In this document: one piece after another, positions 39,367 through 42,591 of the stretch
How the letters are laid out: every line of letters begins with the position of its first letter
How positions within the stretch are numbered: the stretch's first letter is position 1
Origin: Actinomycetes bacterium
GTDB taxonomy: Bacteria > Actinomycetota > Acidimicrobiia > Acidimicrobiales > Bog-793
Direction: 5' to 3'
Assembly (NCBI GenBank): GCA_021796455.1
Contig: JAKACA010000007.1
Span: 1 to 42,591 of the forward strand
Length of the DNA stretch: 42,591 nt
Made by a program: the position numbers and the translations under genes
Notes under the pieces: model-generated
What the model was told of the DNA's origin: nothing
What the model saw: only the letters and a program-made list of their open reading frames with translations
Databases searched by the model: none

Positions 39367-40635
39367 ATGCCAGAGCGCGTGTCAGCAAACGGCTCGCTCG
39401 AGGAGCTCGGTCGCCGTTCGGTCGCGGCATCGCGCTTGGTGGCCTTGGCGAGCACCTCCCAGAAGAACCTTGCACTGTCTCGCGCCGCCGAGTTGCTTCT
39501 CGAACGGCAAGGTGACGTCCTGGCCGCCAATCGGGCAGATGTCGCCAGAGCGGAGTCAGCTGGTGCGGGCGCCACGGTCATCGACAGACTGCGCCTTGGC
39601 GAGGCTCGGCTGGAGTCGATGTGCGACGGGCTCAGGACGGTCGCTTCGCTGCCGGACCCGGTGGGCGAGGTTGTCGAGGGATATGTCCGCCCCAATGGTC
39701 TTCGAGTTGAGCGCTTGCGCGTGCCGCTTGGAGTAGTGGGGATCATCTACGAGAACCGGCCCAATGTGACCGCAGATGCGGCGGCGCTCTGTCTCAAGGC
39801 AGGCAACTCGGCGCTTCTCAGAGGCTCCTCCGGTGCCATCCAGTCGAACAAGGCAGTTGCGGCCGCGCTTCGAGACGGCGCCGTGTCGGCCGGACTTCCT
39901 GGCGACGCCGTGCTGCTCGTGGAGGACACTCGCCACGAGACAGCCGAGCAGTTCGTCCAGCTCCGCGGGACGATCGACTGCCTCATCCCGAGAGGAGGCA
40001 AGGCGCTCATCGACATGATCCTCGAGCGGGCCACGGTGCCTTTCGTGCTCGACGGCGACGGCAATTGCCATGTCTATGTGGATGTGGCCGCCGATCTCGA
40101 CATGGCCGAGAGGATCATCGTCAACGCGAAGACCCAGCGACCGAGCGTCTGCAACGCGATGGAGTCTCTCGTCGTTCACTCGGCAGTCGCCGGAAGCTTC
40201 CTGCCCAGGATCGCAGCTCGCCTGCACAGCGCCGGAGTGGCTCTCGTCGGCGACGACCGGGCGCGCTCGCTCGCCCCGGAGATCGGCGTTGCGACCGCAG
40301 ACGACTTTGCTCGCGAGTACCTCGACCTGAAGGCATCTGTGGCCGTCGTCGATGACCTCGACGGGGCGATCGACCACATCACCTGTTACGGGTCGGGCCA
40401 CTCTGAAGCGATCGTGACCGCCGACCTCCTCGCGGCTGAGCGGTTCGTACGCGAGGTCGACGCGGCTGCGGTCCTGGTGAACGCCTCCACCCGTTTCGTC
40501 GACGGAGGAGAGCTCGGCCTCGGGGCCGAGGTCGGGATCTCGACCCAGAAACTCCACGCTCGCGGTCCAATGGGCCTCCGAGCCCTCACGTCGGTCAAGT
40601 ACGTAGTCCACGGCCAGGGCCAGGTGCGGCAGTGA
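39367..40635 (+). CDS. proA: Glutamate-5-semialdehyde dehydrogenase (gamma-glutamyl phosphate reductase)
   Basis: Second enzyme of proline synthesis, reducing gamma-glutamyl phosphate with NADPH, 422 residues. Aldehyde-dehydrogenase fold with catalytic Cys262 (RPSVCNAMESLVVH); other signatures are PLGVVGIIYENRPNVTADAAALCLKAGN and RGGKALIDMILERATVPF, and GLGAEVGISTQKLHARGPMGLRALTSVKYVV at the C-terminus. ATG 39367 has no ribosome-binding site, but TAGCTT (39356-39361) six bases ahead suggests a leaderless transcript. The stop overlaps the next GTG (GTGA at 40632-40635), coupling a proline gene to a MoxR ATPase gene, which is unusual. Confidence 0.96.
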   Translation: MPERVSANGSLEELGRRSVAASRLVALASTSQKNLALSRAAELLLERQGDVLAANRADVARAESAGAGATVIDRLRLGEARLESMCDGLRTVASLPDPVGEVVEGYVRPNGLRVERLRVPLGVVGIIYENRPNVTADAAALCLKAGNSALLRGSSGAIQSNKAVAAALRDGAVSAGLPGDAVLLVEDTRHETAEQFVQLRGTIDCLIPRGGKALIDMILERATVPFVLDGDGNCHVYVDVAADLDMAERIIVNAKTQRPSVCNAMESLVVHSAVAGSFLPRIAARLHSAGVALVGDDRARSLAPEIGVATADDFAREYLDLKASVAVVDDLDGAIDHITCYGSGHSEAIVTADLLAAERFVREVDAAAVLVNASTRFVDGGELGLGAEVGISTQKLHARGPMGLRALTSVKYVVHGQGQVRQ

Positions 40636-41564
40636 CGAGAGCGGGGCCACAAGATGGCGCGCTGGCAACGACCGAGCCACGTTTTGAGTCGGTTCGCGAG
40701 CTCCGAGACGGTCTTGCCCGCGTCGGCTACCTGGCAGACGATGGGCTGGCCGGCGTCGTGTACCTTGCCGACCGCCTCGCCAAGCCGGTTCTCGTAGAAG
40801 GCCCTGCAGGCACGGGCAAGACAGAGCTGGCGAAGTCGGTGGCCCGCCTGCTCGGCGCCCGCTTGATCCGCCTGCAGTGCTACGAGGGCCTGGACGAGTC
40901 TAAGGCCCTCTATGAGTGGAACTACAAGAAGCAGCTTCTCAGGATCCAGGTCGAGAAGGGCGCAACCTCCGAGGAGCACCACGCCGGCTGGGAGGAGATA
41001 GAGGACGACATCTTCTCCGAGGAGTTCCTCCTTGCACGGCCGCTGCTCGAGGCGATCCGGGCGACCGAGCCGGTAGTCCTGCTCGTCGACGAAGTCGACC
41101 GTCTCGAGATCGAGACCGAAGCCCTCCTCCTCGAGGTGCTTTCCGACTACCAGGTGTCCATCCCGGAGCTGGGCACGGTGAGAGCGACCCAGATCCCGCT
41201 CGTCTTTCTGACCTCGAACAACACGAGAGAGCTCTCCGAAGCCCTGAAGAGACGCTGCCTGTACCTCCACCTCGACTACCCATCCATCGAACGTGAGCGC
41301 GATATCGTCCTTACGAAGGTCCCAGAGATCGCCTATCAGCTTGCTGACGAGGTCGCGCGCATAGCTCGCTCCCTGCGTGCGATGGACCTCAAGAAACCCC
41401 CCTCCGTCTCCGAGACCATCGACTGGGCCCGGACGCTCGTCCTCCTTGCGATCGAGACCGTCGACGCGCAGACAGCCACCGAGACGTTGCACCTTCTCCT
41501 CAAGTACCGCTCCGACATCGAGGCGGCGGCCAAGGAGCTCAACTCCCCAAAGCAACACTTGTGA
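40632..41564 (+). CDS. MoxR-family AAA+ ATPase
   Basis: AAA+ ATPase of the MoxR group (AAA_5 type), 310 residues. Walker A is GPAGTGKT (residues 57-64), Walker B VVLLVDEVDRLE, sensor 1 LVFLTSNNTRELSEALKRRC with the arginine finger. The KALYEWNYKKQLLRIQ insert is characteristic of the CoxD/NorQ-like branch. These ATPases act with a VWA-domain partner to mature or insert cofactors in enzyme complexes (known for CoxD/CoxE). Here the partner follows 37 bases downstream. It starts at GTG 40632 inside the proA stop. The target complex is not visible in the window. Confidence 0.92.
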   Translation: MTRAGPQDGALATTEPRFESVRELRDGLARVGYLADDGLAGVVYLADRLAKPVLVEGPAGTGKTELAKSVARLLGARLIRLQCYEGLDESKALYEWNYKKQLLRIQVEKGATSEEHHAGWEEIEDDIFSEEFLLARPLLEAIRATEPVVLLVDEVDRLEIETEALLLEVLSDYQVSIPELGTVRATQIPLVFLTSNNTRELSEALKRRCLYLHLDYPSIERERDIVLTKVPEIAYQLADEVARIARSLRAMDLKKPPSVSETIDWARTLVLLAIETVDAQTATETLHLLLKYRSDIEAAAKELNSPKQHL

Positions 41565-41601
41565 TCCCTCAGGTGACCTCGACCGGTCCCGTGGAGGACT
41601 A

Positions 41602-42591
41602 GTGCTCCAGGTACTCACGGGTTTCGTGCAGGAGCTACGGCGCGCCGGCCTCCCGGTGTCGGTGACAGAAGTCGCAGATGCCGCAGAGGCCATCGGGCAT
41701 CTCCCACTCGAGGACCGCCAGGCGATCAAGTACGCCCTCGGGGCGACGCTCGTGAAGTCTTCGTCCCACTGGCGGAGCTTCGATACGGTCTTCGAGGTGT
41801 ACTTCTCGCTGCGAGGTCAGCAGTTTGCCATCACGGCCGGGCCGGACGGCGGGCCACTCGGAGATGGTGTGGCGGCAGGACAGGGTCGCGTCGTGGGGGG
41901 ATTCGGGGCCAGTGGAGGCGAGAGCGTAAGCCCCGAGGAGATCGCAGCCATGCTCTACAAGGCGCTTCGCGACGGTGACGAGGCGATGCTCGCGGCTGTG
42001 GCGCGGCTCGCAGTGGGTCTTTACGCCAAAATGGAGCCGGGGCGCCCAGTCAGTGGTACCTACTACCTCTACAGGACCTTGCGGAGTCTCGACCTCGAGA
42101 GCGTGCTCGAGCGCCTTGGCGCACTGCGCCCCCGCAAGACCCCGCTCGAGCTGAGGCTCCAGAACGAGGAGTACAGCACGCTCATCGAGCAGCTACGCCG
42201 CGAGATAGAAGCCGAGATACGCCGGCGCCTCGTCGCAGACAGGGGCGTGGAGGCGCTGGCACGGTCACTTCGCAGACCGCTCCCCGAGGACGTCGATTTC
42301 ATGCACGCGAGCCGCGAGGAGCTCGCGGAGATCCGCCAAGCCATCCAGCCGCTGGCCCGCAAGCTCCAGGCGCGCCTCGCGCGCAAGCGGCGGCACCTGC
42401 GAAGAGGGGCGCTCGACTTCCGCTCGACCATGCGCCACTCACTCTCCTACGGGGGGGTCCCCGCCGAGCCGCGTTTTCGGCATCCGAGGCCGACCAAGCC
42501 GGAGGTGCTCATCATCGCGGACATATCCGGGTCGGTCGCAGCCTTCGCCCGGTTCACTCTCCATCTCGTGCATGCCATCTCGGCCCAGTTC
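41602..42591 (+). CDS. CoxE-like VWA domain protein, 3' end outside window
   Basis: N-terminal 330 residues of a VWA-containing CoxE-like protein; the frame remains open at the right edge. It starts at GTG 41602 with GGAGG (41593-41597) upstream. The first 300 residues are helical (VQELRRAGLPVSVTEVADAAEAI, AIKYALGATLVKS), with a long basic segment (LARKLQARLARKRRHLRRGALDFRSTMRHSLSYGG). The VWA domain then begins, with MIDAS motif DISGS (Asp307-Ser311). CoxE-like proteins pair with MoxR ATPases in activating molybdenum hydroxylases and other complexes (known). The upstream pairing is preserved here; the client enzyme may lie further right. Confidence 0.9.
   Translation, partial: MLQVLTGFVQELRRAGLPVSVTEVADAAEAIGHLPLEDRQAIKYALGATLVKSSSHWRSFDTVFEVYFSLRGQQFAITAGPDGGPLGDGVAAGQGRVVGGFGASGGESVSPEEIAAMLYKALRDGDEAMLAAVARLAVGLYAKMEPGRPVSGTYYLYRTLRSLDLESVLERLGALRPRKTPLELRLQNEEYSTLIEQLRREIEAEIRRRLVADRGVEALARSLRRPLPEDVDFMHASREELAEIRQAIQPLARKLQARLARKRRHLRRGALDFRSTMRHSLSYGGVPAEPRFRHPRPTKPEVLIIADISGSVAAFARFTLHLVHAISAQF

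Noticed and set aside
1-42591. CRISPR array, rRNA genes or complete insertion sequence
   Set aside because: No regularly spaced repeats, no rRNA signature and no intact transposase seen on reading both strands.

Overview
The window reads as high-GC actinobacterial DNA, most likely from the class Acidimicrobiia. This is inferred from gene order, frequent GTG and TTG starts, and protein style; no database search was possible. About three quarters is conserved chromosomal backbone. The left quarter looks like a decaying genomic island.

Region 1 (1-10130) is accessory DNA ending at the 3' end of a tRNA-Pro gene (10131-10204, minus). It carries a solute-binding protein, an IclR regulator, an alpha/beta-hydrolase-fold protein without its catalytic Ser and Asp, an enolase-superfamily enzyme, a DUF6282-type metal-hydrolase-like protein and a nitrilase-family amidohydrolase. 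Together they look like a small carboxylate or amide catabolic locus. Around it lie broken genes: an FAD oxidase with an in-frame TGA, half a lipoyl domain, a PD-(D/E)xK restriction-like protein cut by an in-frame TAG from its RAMA-like tail, and the C-terminal remnant of a tyrosine recombinase next to the tRNA.

Region 2 (10249-28171) is backbone: an LCP cell-wall ligase (minus), then tig-clpP-clpX (chaperone and protease), folC, ndk, mreB-mreC-mreD-PBP2 (cell shape), an RNase E/G, rplU-rpmA, a YqgE/AlgH-family gene, obg and proB. No rodA follows PBP2.

Region 3 (28172-39366) lies between proB and proA, which are often adjacent. It holds an orphan lipoprotein solute-binding protein behind a good promoter and a perfect 16-bp palindrome, then a translationally coupled operon of a PreT/GltD-like Fe-S flavoprotein, a full-length pyruvate:ferredoxin oxidoreductase and a dihydroorotate-dehydrogenase-like protein with an altered active-site loop. 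A convergent phytoene-desaturase-type FAD oxidoreductase, a repeat-rich G-tract intergenic region and an unknown protein complete it.

Region 4 (39367-42591) is proA coupled to a MoxR AAA+ ATPase and a CoxE-like VWA protein that runs off the right edge.

The best candidates for under-described biology are the PreT-PFOR-DHOD-like operon and the catabolic locus with its apparently dead hydrolase. Nothing here is clearly a new defence or mobile system.
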